From assembly GCF_000964545.1 (NCBI RefSeq), contig NZ_BBVD01000007.1, forward strand, positions 534,639-598,638: a DNA stretch of 64,000 bases, in the 5' to 3' direction. Shown piece by piece: positions 15,660-24,077 of the stretch (its first letter is position 1; each line of letters opens with the position of its first letter). Below the pieces are notes generated by a model, which saw nothing but the letters and a program-made list of their open reading frames with translations, ran no database searches and was not told the DNA's origin. The translations under genes and the position numbers were made by a program. Source of the DNA: Comamonas thiooxydans (GTDB lineage: Bacteria > Pseudomonadota > Gammaproteobacteria > Burkholderiales > Burkholderiaceae_C).

Positions 15660-16928
15660 ATGAAAGACTCACGCTCGTTGCGCTGGTGGGGCGTGGTCAC
15701 GCTGTTCGTGATCGTCGCCATTTCCTACGTGGACCGGATCAATATCTCGGTCCTCATCACCGATCACGACTTTCTGTCGCACATCGGTCTCACATCCGAC
15801 GATCGAACGCGTCAGGGCCTGCTGGCCACGGCCTTCATGGTCGGCTACGGTGTTTCGTCCTTTGTGCTCACGCCGTTCTGCGCGGCGCTGTTCGGCGTGC
15901 GCCGCAGCCTGTTCGCGGGGCTGCTGCTGTGGGGCGTGGTGACCTTTCTGTCGCCGGCCATGAACAGCTACGGGCTGCTGTTGGCCTCGCGCATTCTGCT
16001 GGGCGTGTCCGAGGGGCCGCTGTTCTCCCTGGCCGGCAGCTACATCAAGGCGCATTTCGAGAGCCGCGAGAACGGCAAACCCAACTCCCTGGTCAATATG
16101 GGCACCGGACTGGGCCTGGCGGTAGGCTATCCCTTTGTCGGCTACCTGGTCGTGGGCCACAACTGGGAGACCTCGTTCCATGTGCTGGGCCTGATCAACG
16201 TGCTGCTGGGCGTTCCCCTGGTCTGGGCCTTTGTGCGCATGCCCAAGGTGGAGACCGGCATGCCCAAGCCCCAGTCGATGGGCGAGGCCGTGGGCCAGGT
16301 CGGCCAGATCGTGCGCGGCGCCATGCACACGCGCTATCTGTGGCTGATCACCATTCTCACGGCGGCCTTTCTGTCCTATCTCTGGGGCAGCAGCAACTGG
16401 CTGCCCGCCTATCTCAAGGAATCGCGCGGCTTTTCCATGCGCGAGATGGGCTGGCTGGCTTCGCTGCCGCAATATGCGAGCGTGGCTGCGGTCTTCGTGG
16501 GCGGCATGATCATCGACCGCATCGCGCGCCGCCAGGTGCCGCTGATCTTTGTCTTCGGCAGCTTGGGCGTGGCGATTGCAGTGTGGCTGGCCATCCATAT
16601 GGAAGACCGCTATGCGGCGGCCTATTGCCTGATTGCCGCCAACTTCTGCTGGGGACTGATGAGCCCGGCCATTCCCAGTACCGTGCAGCACTGCGCGCGG
16701 CCCGAGCATGTGGCCAGCGCCTATGGCGTGGTCAACGGCGCGGGCAGTCTGGTCGCGGGCTTCATGCCGGCCATCATGGGTGCGGTGATAGGCGCGCTGT
16801 CGGCACGCGGCGGCGTGAGTGCGGGATTCTTTGCGGGCTTCGCGGCGCTGATAGGCACGCAGGTGATCGTGATGCTGTGCGGCATCGTGCTCTGGGTGCG
16901 CGAGCGCGGTGAGGGTAGTGCAGCATAA
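15660..16928 (+). CDS. MFS transporter, anion:cation symporter (ACS) type
   Basis: A 422-residue inner-membrane permease with about 12 hydrophobic segments. The N-terminus SYVDRINISVLI is the ACS-family signature (R/D-R-x-N-x-S) seen in sugar-acid and aromatic-acid carriers, and SRILLGVSEGPLFSLAGSYI matches the family motif in helix 4-5. It should import a carboxylate with protons. It is the last gene of the catabolic block, behind the porin. The start ATG 15660 lacks a strong ribosome site. Together with the two Bug receptors it gives the block three separate uptake components. Confidence 0.9.
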   Translation: MKDSRSLRWWGVVTLFVIVAISYVDRINISVLITDHDFLSHIGLTSDDRTRQGLLATAFMVGYGVSSFVLTPFCAALFGVRRSLFAGLLLWGVVTFLSPAMNSYGLLLASRILLGVSEGPLFSLAGSYIKAHFESRENGKPNSLVNMGTGLGLAVGYPFVGYLVVGHNWETSFHVLGLINVLLGVPLVWAFVRMPKVETGMPKPQSMGEAVGQVGQIVRGAMHTRYLWLITILTAAFLSYLWGSSNWLPAYLKESRGFSMREMGWLASLPQYASVAAVFVGGMIIDRIARRQVPLIFVFGSLGVAIAVWLAIHMEDRYAAAYCLIAANFCWGLMSPAIPSTVQHCARPEHVASAYGVVNGAGSLVAGFMPAIMGAVIGALSARGGVSAGFFAGFAALIGTQVIVMLCGIVLWVRERGEGSAA

Positions 16929-17694
16929 GCTACCCTCAGACTGTTCAGTAGAAGCAGTCTCAGACCATCCTGACTTATGCATCTGTGATGCTGCTCAGAC
17001 GATAGCTTCTGCAGTGCCGTGACCTTGTCTCTGCGACCTGTGGATTTTCAGTCCTGGGCCTGCGCTTGACTTCATCCCCGCTTGCATGGGGGCTGAGGTG
17101 GACCGCGTCAATGCACTTGGTACTTGGTGCTGGCAGACTGGAGCTGCGGTAATGAGCGATGGCGAACATCGCATTCAGCGCGTCCGCGACTATGTGGAAC
17201 AAACGCGCGAACTCATCGAACTGGGATGCAAGAGGCAGTCCCGTCGCCATGCGACCGGGACCAGCGCAAAGCTGCCTCCATGAGCGGTTTGTGTGCCATA
17301 CAACGATCACCTGTGCATCCTGACCCCGGCGCAGCGCCAGCGTGGCCCGGCGCCGGGTTTGACCGCAGCGCCGGGCAGTAACTGAAGGCGGTGCTTCTGC
17401 CGCGGTGGGGTCATGGTCGCAAGCGGACCGCTGCCTGGATGCAACGGAAGGGCGGTGACGATCTCGGCGAGGTATCCAGGAGAACCCTATTGCACAACGC
17501 CTAAGAACTACTTAGTCTTCGTCTCTGAATATTTCAAATATATTTACAGTCTATTTAAAGACGAAGTATTTCACCGCTCATCTGGATTCCGTGCGCTGAT
17601 GCAGCGAGCGTTATCCCAACAAACGGTTTCGTGCAACGGACTTGCGCGGAACTGAAGGCGGTGTTCTTAGGTGGTTTTTTACAAGGGTAGTTTT
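16929..17694. other. 766-bp region without a recognisable gene
   Basis: Short open frames on both strands (for example 17086-17283 + and a frame ending at 16975 on -) resemble nothing I know and have no ribosome sites. A 14-bp direct repeat, AACTGAAGGCGGTG, occurs at 17380-17393 and 17650-17663, and TGCAACGGA at 17440-17448 and 17632-17640. From about 17500 the base composition drops to AT-rich, with inverted repeat CTTCGTCT (17518-17525) / AGACGAAG (17559-17566). The first part may be a decayed gene or mobile-element remnant and marks the border between the aromatic block and the hydroxyproline module; the second part is the promoter region of the deaminase gene. Confidence 0.55.
17534..17547. 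promoter_or_regulatory. AATATATT box upstream of the deaminase gene
   Basis: AATATATT at 17537-17544 in the context TCAAATATATTTAC, about 150 bp before the start codon. The same octamer precedes the TRAP genes and the divergent reductase/dehydrogenase pair. It could be a GntR operator or an AT-rich promoter part. Confidence 0.45.
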
Positions 17695-18639
17695 ATGGAA
17701 ACGAACATCTTTACCGGCACCATTCCTGCACTCATGACTCCATGCACCGCACAAGGCACGCCAGATTACGACGCGCTGGTCGCCATGGGCAAAGAGCTCA
17801 TGGCCGCAGGCATGAGCGCTGTTGTGTACTGTGGATCCATGGGGGATTGGCCTCTTCTCACGGCAGAGCAACGCCAAGAGGGCGTGGCCAGGCTGGTGGC
17901 CGCAGGTATCCCGACTATTGTGGGGACCGGCGCGGTGAACTCGAAGGAAGCCGTGGCTCATGCCGCCCACGCTGCGAAAGTGGGGGCACAGGGGTTGATG
18001 GTGATTCCTCGGGTGTTGTCGCGCGGCACTTCCCTGGCTGCGCAGAAAGCCCACTTCACTGCTATTTTGGAAGCCGCCCCGAAGCTGCCGGCCGTGATCT
18101 ACAACAGCCCACACTATGGCTTTGCAACTCGCGCCGACATGTTCTTCGAGCTGCGCGCCAAGTACTCCAACCTGATCGGCTTCAAGGAGTTCGGCGGTGC
18201 AGAAGGCCTGCGCTATGCCGCTGAGCACATCACCTCGAAGGACAACGACGTCACATTGATGGCGGGTGTCGACACCCAGGTGTTTTACGGTTTTGTGAAT
18301 TGCGGTGCTACGGGTTGCATTACGGGCATTGGCAATGCACTACCCAAGGAAGTTCTGCTCCTGGTTGAGCTGAGCAAAAAAGCAGCTCAGGGGGATGTCG
18401 TTGCTCGGCGTCAAGCTCAGGAGTTGGATGCTGCACTGGCCGTGCTGTCGTCCTTTGACGAAGGCACGGATCTGGTTCTGTACTACAAGCACCTGCTGGT
18501 CCTCAACGGCAAGAAGGAGTACACGCTGCACTTCAATGCAAGCGATGTATTGACCGACTCGCAACGCCGGTATGCCGAATCCCAGTATCAACTCTTTCGT
18601 AACTGGTATGCCGCCTGGTCCAAGGGTCTGAGTCATTGA
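17695..18639 (+). CDS. lhpC: Dihydrodipicolinate synthase family; probable 1-pyrroline-4-hydroxy-2-carboxylate deaminase
   Basis: A 314-residue DapA-family (beta/alpha)8 lyase. The Schiff-base lysine is K164 (GFKEFGG) and the proton-relay tyrosine Y136 (IYNSP). The segment CGSMGDWPLLTAEQRQEGV replaces the usual GTTGE motif, as I recall for Pseudomonas hydroxyproline deaminases (LhpC/HypD). Those convert 1-pyrroline-4-hydroxy-2-carboxylate to alpha-ketoglutarate semialdehyde and ammonia. The presence of an alpha-ketoglutarate semialdehyde dehydrogenase and an Ldh2-type reductase in the same module supports this. An alternative from the same fold is 2-keto-3-deoxyarabonate dehydratase, which gives the same product. 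ATG 17695 has AAGGG upstream; a GTG eight codons earlier is less likely. Confidence 0.8.
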   Translation: METNIFTGTIPALMTPCTAQGTPDYDALVAMGKELMAAGMSAVVYCGSMGDWPLLTAEQRQEGVARLVAAGIPTIVGTGAVNSKEAVAHAAHAAKVGAQGLMVIPRVLSRGTSLAAQKAHFTAILEAAPKLPAVIYNSPHYGFATRADMFFELRAKYSNLIGFKEFGGAEGLRYAAEHITSKDNDVTLMAGVDTQVFYGFVNCGATGCITGIGNALPKEVLLLVELSKKAAQGDVVARRQAQELDAALAVLSSFDEGTDLVLYYKHLLVLNGKKEYTLHFNASDVLTDSQRRYAESQYQLFRNWYAAWSKGLSH

Positions 18640-18652
18640 TCCAGCGTGAGTC

Positions 18653-18677
18653 AGCTCCCCGTGGGGAGCTTTTTTTG
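18653..18677 (+). terminator. Rho-independent terminator after the deaminase gene
   Basis: AGCTCCCC (18653-18660) pairs with GGGGAGCT (18663-18670) and is followed by seven T. It lies 14 bp after the stop, so the TRAP genes need their own promoter. Confidence 0.85.
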
Positions 18678-18766
18678 GGGCATCGATCCAGATCGGAAGC
18701 TTGCATCTTCCAGAAACCAGGGTTAGCAGTTTCGCCGGGTTTCCAGGCAAACACCTATTGGATCAA

Positions 18767-18797
18767 TTGAAAAAACTTCTAATATATTTAATATATT
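18767..18797 (+). promoter_or_regulatory. Promoter with double AATATATT box before the TRAP genes
   Basis: A sigma-70-like TTGAAA (18767-18772), 16-bp spacer and TAATAT (18789-18794). Overlapping the -10 are two copies of the self-complementary octamer, AATATATT at 18781-18788 and 18790-18797. A repressor bound there would block the promoter. Confidence 0.5.
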
Positions 18798-18851
18798 TTT
18801 GAGATGTATTCAATCTTCTGCGCCTCATTTCGTCAAATCTAAAGAACCTAT

Positions 18852-19484
18852 ATGGACGATACAACCCGACCCGCTACCGCCATCAAGCAGCCGCCATGGA
18901 TTGTGCGCTGGGTGCTGGATGCCTCTGATGCGCTGCTGCGCATGGAACGGTGGTTGCTCACCTTCGCGATGTGTTTTCTGACCGCACTCATTTTGCTCAA
19001 TGTGGTGACACGCTACAGTGGCATGCCGCTGTACTGGGTGGATGAAGCGGCGGTGTACACCGTGGTCTGGCTCACCTTCATCGGTGCTTCGGTCATGACG
19101 CGCCTGCGACTGGATTTTGCAGTGACGATGCTCACCGATAAGCTGAGTCCTCGCAACGCGCGGCGTGCCAAGGTGATTGCCACGGTCGGAGTGCTGTTTT
19201 TTTCTTTGGCGCTCTTTGCGATGTGCTGGCGTTGGATGGATCCCATTGGTATTGCCAGCAAGGGGTTTGATGCCAAGGAATACGCGGCGGAGTCGTTTAA
19301 CTTTCTCTATACCGAACAGACCCAGACGCTGGAGTGGCCGGTCTGGGTGCTGCAACTGATCATGCCGATCTTCGCAGTCTGTATGAGCCTGCATGCACTT
19401 GCCAATCTGTTGGAAGACATGAGCCTCGCACCCAAGCGCCAGCACCCTGGCTTTGCGGCAACCAACCCAGACGCGGTGAACTGA
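18852..19484 (+). CDS. TRAP transporter small membrane subunit (DctQ family)
   Basis: A 210-residue integral membrane protein with four hydrophobic segments (about 35-55, 70-90, 110-130, 158-180). It has the DctQ-type stretch NVVTRYSGMPLYWVDEAAVYTVVWLTFIGAS, cut here for length. It works with the large subunit and the periplasmic receptor as a sodium-driven high-affinity importer of organic acids or amino acids. The large subunit starts 1 bp after its stop. The substrate is probably hydroxyproline or a related compound, judged only from the neighbouring enzymes. Confidence 0.88.
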   Translation: MDDTTRPATAIKQPPWIVRWVLDASDALLRMERWLLTFAMCFLTALILLNVVTRYSGMPLYWVDEAAVYTVVWLTFIGASVMTRLRLDFAVTMLTDKLSPRNARRAKVIATVGVLFFSLALFAMCWRWMDPIGIASKGFDAKEYAAESFNFLYTEQTQTLEWPVWVLQLIMPIFAVCMSLHALANLLEDMSLAPKRQHPGFAATNPDAVN

Positions 19485-19485
19485 C

Positions 19486-20751
19486 ATGCTGACCTCCATT
19501 TTCTTCATCGCAATCATGATGGTGGGTGTTCCCATCGGCCTCTGTCTTTGCCTTTCGGGGATTTTTTATATCTACAACACCGAGAACACGGTGTTGCTGC
19601 AGTCCTTCCCTTCCCAGATGTTCGGGGGGGTGGACAGCTATGGCCTGATTGCCATACCGCTCTTTATCTTGATCGGTGAGGTCATGAACAGCGGCGGCAT
19701 TACACGCCGACTGGTGGACTTGTCGATGGCGTTCGTGGGCTCCATCAAGGGCGGGCTTGCCTATGTGAATATCCTGGCCAACATGCTGGTGTCATCCATC
19801 ATTGGCTCCGCAACGGCGCAGGTGGCCATCATGTCGCAGGTGATGGTGCCGGAGATGGAGAAGCAAGGCTATGACAAGACCTTTGCTGCAGGCCTGACCG
19901 TGTATGGCGGCATGCTGGGTCCGATCATTCCGCCGTCGGTGATGTTTGTGGTCTACAGCGTGCTGGCCCAGGTCGCGGTGGGCGATATGCTGATCGCAGG
20001 CATATTGCCAGGTGTTCTGTTGACGGTGCTGTTCTTTGCAGTCATTGCCTGTATGGGCGTGATCTACAACTATCCACGAAGCCCCAAGCGAACCTTGCTC
20101 GAACGGGCCAAGACCGTGCTGGTTTCCAGCCCGACACTGTTGATTCCGCTGGTCATTGTGGGTTCCATCCTCACCGGCTTCGCCAACCCCACGGAGGCTG
20201 CCGCTGTGGGTGCGATCAGCGCAGTGTTGGTCGGTCGCTATGTGACCCGTGAATTCAAATACTCAGACCTGGGCGCGATCATGCTGCGTTCGGGCATCTA
20301 CTCGGCCATTGTGCTGTTTCTGGTTGCAGCAGCGGCAGTGTTCTCGTGGTTGTTGATATACGGCAAGGTGCCTCAGATGGTCGCTGCCTGGGTGCAGACC
20401 GTGGCGCATGACCCGATTACCTTCCTGCTGCTGGTCAACGTGATTTTGCTGGTCATTGGCACGGTGATCGACGGGATTCCCGGCTTGATCATGACCGCGC
20501 CGATTCTTCTGCCCATCGCCACCGAGATCTACCACATCGATCCCCGCCACTTTGGAGTGGTGATCGTCATCAACCTGGTGCTGGGATTGATGACGCCGCC
20601 GGTGGGGCTGAGCTTCTTCGTGGCTGCAGCGGTCACTGGTGCCAAGCCGGGTCCCATGTTCATCGTCACGTTGCCATTCTTCATCATCAGTTGCGTGGCA
20701 CTTGTCATGCTCTCGCTGTTCCCCAGCTTGTCGTTGGGCTTGCTGAACTGA
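19486..20751 (+). CDS. TRAP transporter large permease subunit (DctM family)
   Basis: A 421-residue transport subunit with about 12 membrane spans and the DctM pattern (MVGVPIGLCLCLSG at the N-terminus, GGITRRLVDLS, NPTEAAAVGAI, then MTPPVGLSFFVAAAVTG near the end). It carries out sodium-coupled transport of substrate delivered by the periplasmic receptor. It is tightly linked to the small subunit upstream and the receptor 45 bp downstream. Confidence 0.93.
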   Translation: MLTSIFFIAIMMVGVPIGLCLCLSGIFYIYNTENTVLLQSFPSQMFGGVDSYGLIAIPLFILIGEVMNSGGITRRLVDLSMAFVGSIKGGLAYVNILANMLVSSIIGSATAQVAIMSQVMVPEMEKQGYDKTFAAGLTVYGGMLGPIIPPSVMFVVYSVLAQVAVGDMLIAGILPGVLLTVLFFAVIACMGVIYNYPRSPKRTLLERAKTVLVSSPTLLIPLVIVGSILTGFANPTEAAAVGAISAVLVGRYVTREFKYSDLGAIMLRSGIYSAIVLFLVAAAAVFSWLLIYGKVPQMVAAWVQTVAHDPITFLLLVNVILLVIGTVIDGIPGLIMTAPILLPIATEIYHIDPRHFGVVIVINLVLGLMTPPVGLSFFVAAAVTGAKPGPMFIVTLPFFIISCVALVMLSLFPSLSLGLLN

Positions 20752-20796
20752 TCCGATTCTTCGCCCTGCTTCGCCTTTCCCTCTACGGAGTTTTTC

Positions 20797-21789
20797 ATGA
20801 CACTCAATCGACGCCACTTTCTTCAGACCACGGCTGTTGCCGCTGCTCCACTGGCCTTTGTGACGCCTTCGCGTGCGGCTGCGGCCAAGGAACTGCGCTT
20901 AGGCGTCATCACGCCTGCTGGGCATTCGTGGAATCGCGCGGCGGTGCAGTTTGGAGAAGCTTTGGCGAAAGAAACCAATGGCAGGCTCAAGGTGACCGTC
21001 TTTCATTCGGGTCAATTGGGTAATGAGTCGGCCATGATGCAGCAGCTGCAATCGGGTGCGCTGGACATGGGGTGGATTCAGGCGGCAGAGCTGGGAACGC
21101 GTGTTCCGAGCGTAGCCTCGATCAATGCGCCATATCTTGTCCGATCCACTGCTGCTGTAGCGAAGCTGGTCAAGACGCCTGCAGCCTTGAAATTGCTGGA
21201 TGTGCTGCCGCGCGAAACCGGCTGCATCGGTTTGGGCTGGGGCATCACCGGCATGCGTGTGGTGTTCTCGAACAAGGAGATCAAGACGCCCAATGACCTC
21301 AAGGGTATGAAGCTGCGTATTAATCCGACGCCGGTTTACCGTGACTTCTACCAGTATTTCGGCGCAGCGCCGACTCCGATTCCCACACCTGCGGTGTTCG
21401 ATGCCATGACCAATGGGCAAGTGGATGGACTCGAGGCGGATATAGAGCTCTCTTGGAGCCAGCGCTTTGACAAGGTGTCGAAACTGATGATGCCCATGAA
21501 CGCGCTGTTCATGCCTGTGGCACCACTGTTCTCGGGTCGTATCTGGGCTACGCTGGATGGGAAGGACCGTGACCTGATTCGCCAATTGACCAGCCAAGCC
21601 TTGGACGGCCAGATCAACGATATCGTGACGACAGAGGTTGGCCTGCTGGAGAAACTCAAGAAGGAGTCGATTGTCATTCGCGATATCAATGCCTTTGACA
21701 ATAAGCCTGCGATTGATGCCTTCGACAAGATCTGGCTGCCCAAAGCGCCTCAGATTGCAGAACTGCGCGCGGTGGGAGCCAAGCTCTGA
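20797..21789 (+). CDS. TRAP transporter periplasmic solute receptor (DctP family)
   Basis: A 330-residue receptor. The N-terminus NRRHFLQTTAVAAAPLAF is a twin-arginine signal, so the protein is probably exported folded by the Tat system, which is not the rule for DctP proteins. The mature part has the family motifs VFHSGQLGNESAMMQQLQSG, DLKGMKLRI and NGQVDGLEA, including the conserved arginine region (LRINPTP) that binds the substrate carboxylate. ATG 20797 is preceded by CGGAG. Transcription ends at the hairpin 21833-21867. Confidence 0.92.
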   Translation: MTLNRRHFLQTTAVAAAPLAFVTPSRAAAAKELRLGVITPAGHSWNRAAVQFGEALAKETNGRLKVTVFHSGQLGNESAMMQQLQSGALDMGWIQAAELGTRVPSVASINAPYLVRSTAAVAKLVKTPAALKLLDVLPRETGCIGLGWGITGMRVVFSNKEIKTPNDLKGMKLRINPTPVYRDFYQYFGAAPTPIPTPAVFDAMTNGQVDGLEADIELSWSQRFDKVSKLMMPMNALFMPVAPLFSGRIWATLDGKDRDLIRQLTSQALDGQINDIVTTEVGLLEKLKKESIVIRDINAFDNKPAIDAFDKIWLPKAPQIAELRAVGAKL

Positions 21790-21832
21790 TTGATGATCGG
21801 GGGGCGCCGATTGGGAGGCGCCATGAATATGC

Positions 21833-21867
21833 ACAGCAGGCCGCTTCCCCTGGGAGCGGCCTGCTGT
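21833..21867. terminator. Bidirectional terminator between TRAP receptor and GntR genes
   Basis: A perfect 13-bp stem, ACAGCAGGCCGCT (21833-21845) and AGCGGCCTGCTGT (21855-21867), with a 9-nt loop. It abuts the stop codon of the convergent GntR gene, so it can serve both genes. Confidence 0.75.
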
Positions 21868-22575
21868 TTAGCTTTCGATAATGCGTCTGGCAAAAGCTTC
21901 CAGATAGTCCATCAGGCGGTTGGCGCCGGTAATGGCGGCCGCTTCATCCCCGGTAGAGATACCCTGAGCCAGCTCCAGATGAGCAAGTGCGCCTTCAAGG
22001 ATATCGCCTTCATGCTGGTAGGCATACCAAAAACGTCTGCACTGCACGATCAGAGGCGTGACGCTTTTGACTGCTGAACGGTTGCGGCTGGCAGTATGGA
22101 TGATGGCATCGAGCGCATGATCCTCATGCATGTACTCTTCCAGGTTGCCGCGCTTGGCTGCAGCGACCATCTGCTTGGCACATTGGAGGATATCTTTGCG
22201 CTGCTGTACCGAGGCTCGCCGGGCAGCGCAAGCCGCCAACAGATTCTCCAGAACCCTGCGTGTCTGGATGACGTCCAGGTGCTCTGCCAGATCGATGTTG
22301 GAAACCAGTAGTCCGCGGCGCGGCTGCTGGACGATCAAGTCGATGGAGATCATGCGCAGCAATGCCTCGCGCACAGGCGTCCGGCCCATGCCCGTGCGCT
22401 CTGCCAACTCCGCCTCCACGATGGGACTTCCAGGCTCAAGTTGCATGGTCGACAGCATGGTTTCAATGGCGTCGTAGGCAAGGTCTGCAGCACGGCGCTT
22501 CACCGTAGGCAAAGTCTTGGTTTTTGTTGCAGCGGCTTTTACACGTGCAGCTGGAGATTTCTTGGAAGTTGGCAT
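21868..22575 (-). CDS. GntR-family regulator, FadR/FCD subfamily
   Basis: A 235-residue regulator. A basic, disordered N-terminus (1-27) precedes the winged HTH (about 30-95, with EAELAERTGMGRTPVREAL) and an all-helical FCD effector domain (about 105-230) with the metal-binding histidine region EDHALDAIIHTASRN. FCD regulators bind organic acids. Starting at ATG 22575; the codon before it is a TTG without better support. It sits in the middle of the module, oriented like the reductase gene, with an AT-rich leader of its own, and is the natural regulator of the TRAP and catabolic genes. Confidence 0.9.
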   Translation of the reverse strand: MPTSKKSPAARVKAAATKTKTLPTVKRRAADLAYDAIETMLSTMQLEPGSPIVEAELAERTGMGRTPVREALLRMISIDLIVQQPRRGLLVSNIDLAEHLDVIQTRRVLENLLAACAARRASVQQRKDILQCAKQMVAAAKRGNLEEYMHEDHALDAIIHTASRNRSAVKSVTPLIVQCRRFWYAYQHEGDILEGALAHLELAQGISTGDEAAAITGANRLMDYLEAFARRIIES

Positions 22576-22748
22576 CAAAAAAGCGTGCTGGCGCCATCGT
22601 GTCGCAAGAGCAGAGATGGCGGGGTTTTGATTATATTGATCCGATATTTAGAATACATCATGGGCTTGGCGCTTGGTGCAGCCTGTGACAAAACTCTTTA
22701 TCTGGATCTTTCTCCTCAGCAGAGGCATGCGAGCATGTTCTCATGAGC

Positions 22749-23831
22749 CTAGTTCAACAACTGCTGGATGTCACGCAGCAAGGGCTCGGGGATCTGCACA
22801 TATCCATTGGCTAGACTGCGGCTTCTTGCGATAAAGCGGCGTTGGGAAGGCAGGCGCGCCCCTTGGCCGGTAATACTCTCGAACAGCTTTTCAGCACGTT
22901 GACGCTCTTCGATGAAATTGCCTGGGCTGAAAAATTGGGGATCAAATGCGATAACGATTTCCCCATGACAAGGGGTTGCACCGGCACCGTCGTCGATGCG
23001 CAGTGATTCAGCACTGGTCATGTCGCCAATCAATGGCCCGGCCAGCAGCTCGATCATGGTCGACAGGGCAGAGCCTTTGTAGCCGCCAAAAGTCAGCATG
23101 GCGCCTTGTTGGAGTACGGTTGTGGCATCGGTACTTGGTAAGCCTTCGGCGTCGACCCCCCAGCCTTCGGGCAGTGCGCGACCGCTTCTTTGGTAGAGCT
23201 CAATTTCACCGCGGGCCACTGCGCTGGTCGCAAAGTCAAAAATGTAGGGGTGAGAACCGACCCTGGGCCAACCAAAGGCGATCGGGTTGGTTCCGAAAAC
23301 AGGTCGGCTTCCGCCCGCAGGGGCCACCCAGGAATGGCTGGGGGTCATGGCTAAGGCCGCAACGCCATGCTCGACCAAGGCTTCGATTTCGGGCCACAGG
23401 GCTGAGAAGTGATAGCAGTTGTTGATGGCCAAGGCTGCGATCCCGGTTGTCCGGACCTTCTCGAGCAGTACTTTGCTGCCCACCTCGAAAGCGAGTTGTG
23501 AAAAGCCGCGCTGTGCATCGACGGTGACGACGCCAGGTCCGCGGTCGCTGATGATGGGTATGGCATCGCGCACGACAGCGCCATGCTGGAGCGTGCGAGC
23601 GCACGATAGAACCCGGTACATGCCATGCGAATGGCACTCGTCGCGCTCTCCCGCTGTGATCACGCGCGCAATGGCCTGCGCATGTTCAGCAGACAGGCCG
23701 AGGTGGGTAAATACGCGATAGGCCAGGTTGTGCACCTCATCCAGCGTTAGCGCAGTGTGGCCTGGTTTCGATGCGGTTGTTTGAGCACTTTGGCCAGGGT
23801 GGTTCAGGTCGATGTTTGGCATGAGTTCCAT
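22749..23831 (-). CDS. lhpD: Ldh2-family oxidoreductase, probable delta1-pyrroline-2-carboxylate reductase
   Basis: A 360-residue malate/L-lactate dehydrogenase (Ldh2/YlbC) family enzyme with the family segments HSHGMYRVLSC, NCYHFSALWPEIE, FGTNPIAFGWPR and YKGSALSTMIELLAGPL. In Pseudomonas hydroxyproline clusters this family supplies the NAD(P)H-dependent delta1-pyrroline-2-carboxylate reductase. The start is set at ATG 23831, which has AGGAG 7 nt upstream; an upstream in-frame extension to 23894 is not supported. It is divergent from the semialdehyde dehydrogenase gene, sharing a 246-bp control region. Ureidoglycolate or sulfolactate dehydrogenase activity cannot be excluded. Confidence 0.78.
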   Translation of the reverse strand: MELMPNIDLNHPGQSAQTTASKPGHTALTLDEVHNLAYRVFTHLGLSAEHAQAIARVITAGERDECHSHGMYRVLSCARTLQHGAVVRDAIPIISDRGPGVVTVDAQRGFSQLAFEVGSKVLLEKVRTTGIAALAINNCYHFSALWPEIEALVEHGVAALAMTPSHSWVAPAGGSRPVFGTNPIAFGWPRVGSHPYIFDFATSAVARGEIELYQRSGRALPEGWGVDAEGLPSTDATTVLQQGAMLTFGGYKGSALSTMIELLAGPLIGDMTSAESLRIDDGAGATPCHGEIVIAFDPQFFSPGNFIEERQRAEKLFESITGQGARLPSQRRFIARSRSLANGYVQIPEPLLRDIQQLLN

Positions 23832-23909
23832 GGCGTGCTCCTGTGCTTGGTTATGGACTGCTTGTTGACGTGCCCTGGTTGCGCGGAATGGCAAAGAAGC
23901 CTGTCAAGA

Positions 23910-23950
23910 TTGATGGAAAATTTCATAAGGATAATTTAAATATATTATCA
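23910..23950 (+). promoter_or_regulatory. Candidate promoter and AATATATT box between the divergent reductase and dehydrogenase genes
   Basis: TTGATG (23910-23915), 16-bp spacer and TAATTT (23932-23937), overlapped by AATATATT at 23939-23946. The flanks GATAAT / ATTATC (23930-23935 and 23944-23949) form a palindrome around it. It is well placed to control both directions. Confidence 0.45.
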
Positions 23951-24077
23951 AGATACTTTATGATTTTCAAAGGCGCTCATATTCCTGACGAGATCGTGCG
24001 TTATCCAGGCGTTGCTTGCACTTCCTGGTCGGCTGGAGCTCTGCCATTCCGATCCATAAACACATTAGGAGACAAAG

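Noticed and set aside
16975..17310. Short open frame on the minus strand as a gene or transposase remnant
   Set aside because: No ribosome site, no recognisable motif and overlapping open frames on the other strand; kept only as a possible relic region.
17497..17663. Possible integron attC or cassette boundary (GCGTTATCC, CAACGCCTAA)
   Set aside because: The 7-bp core sites do not match GTTRRRY/RYYYAAC, no paired arms fold as an attC hairpin and no integrase is seen.
18758..22650. Shared GGATCAAT / ATTGATCC motif as GntR operator
   Set aside because: The same octamer also occurs inside the coding part of the semialdehyde dehydrogenase gene and after the deaminase stop, so it is not promoter-specific.
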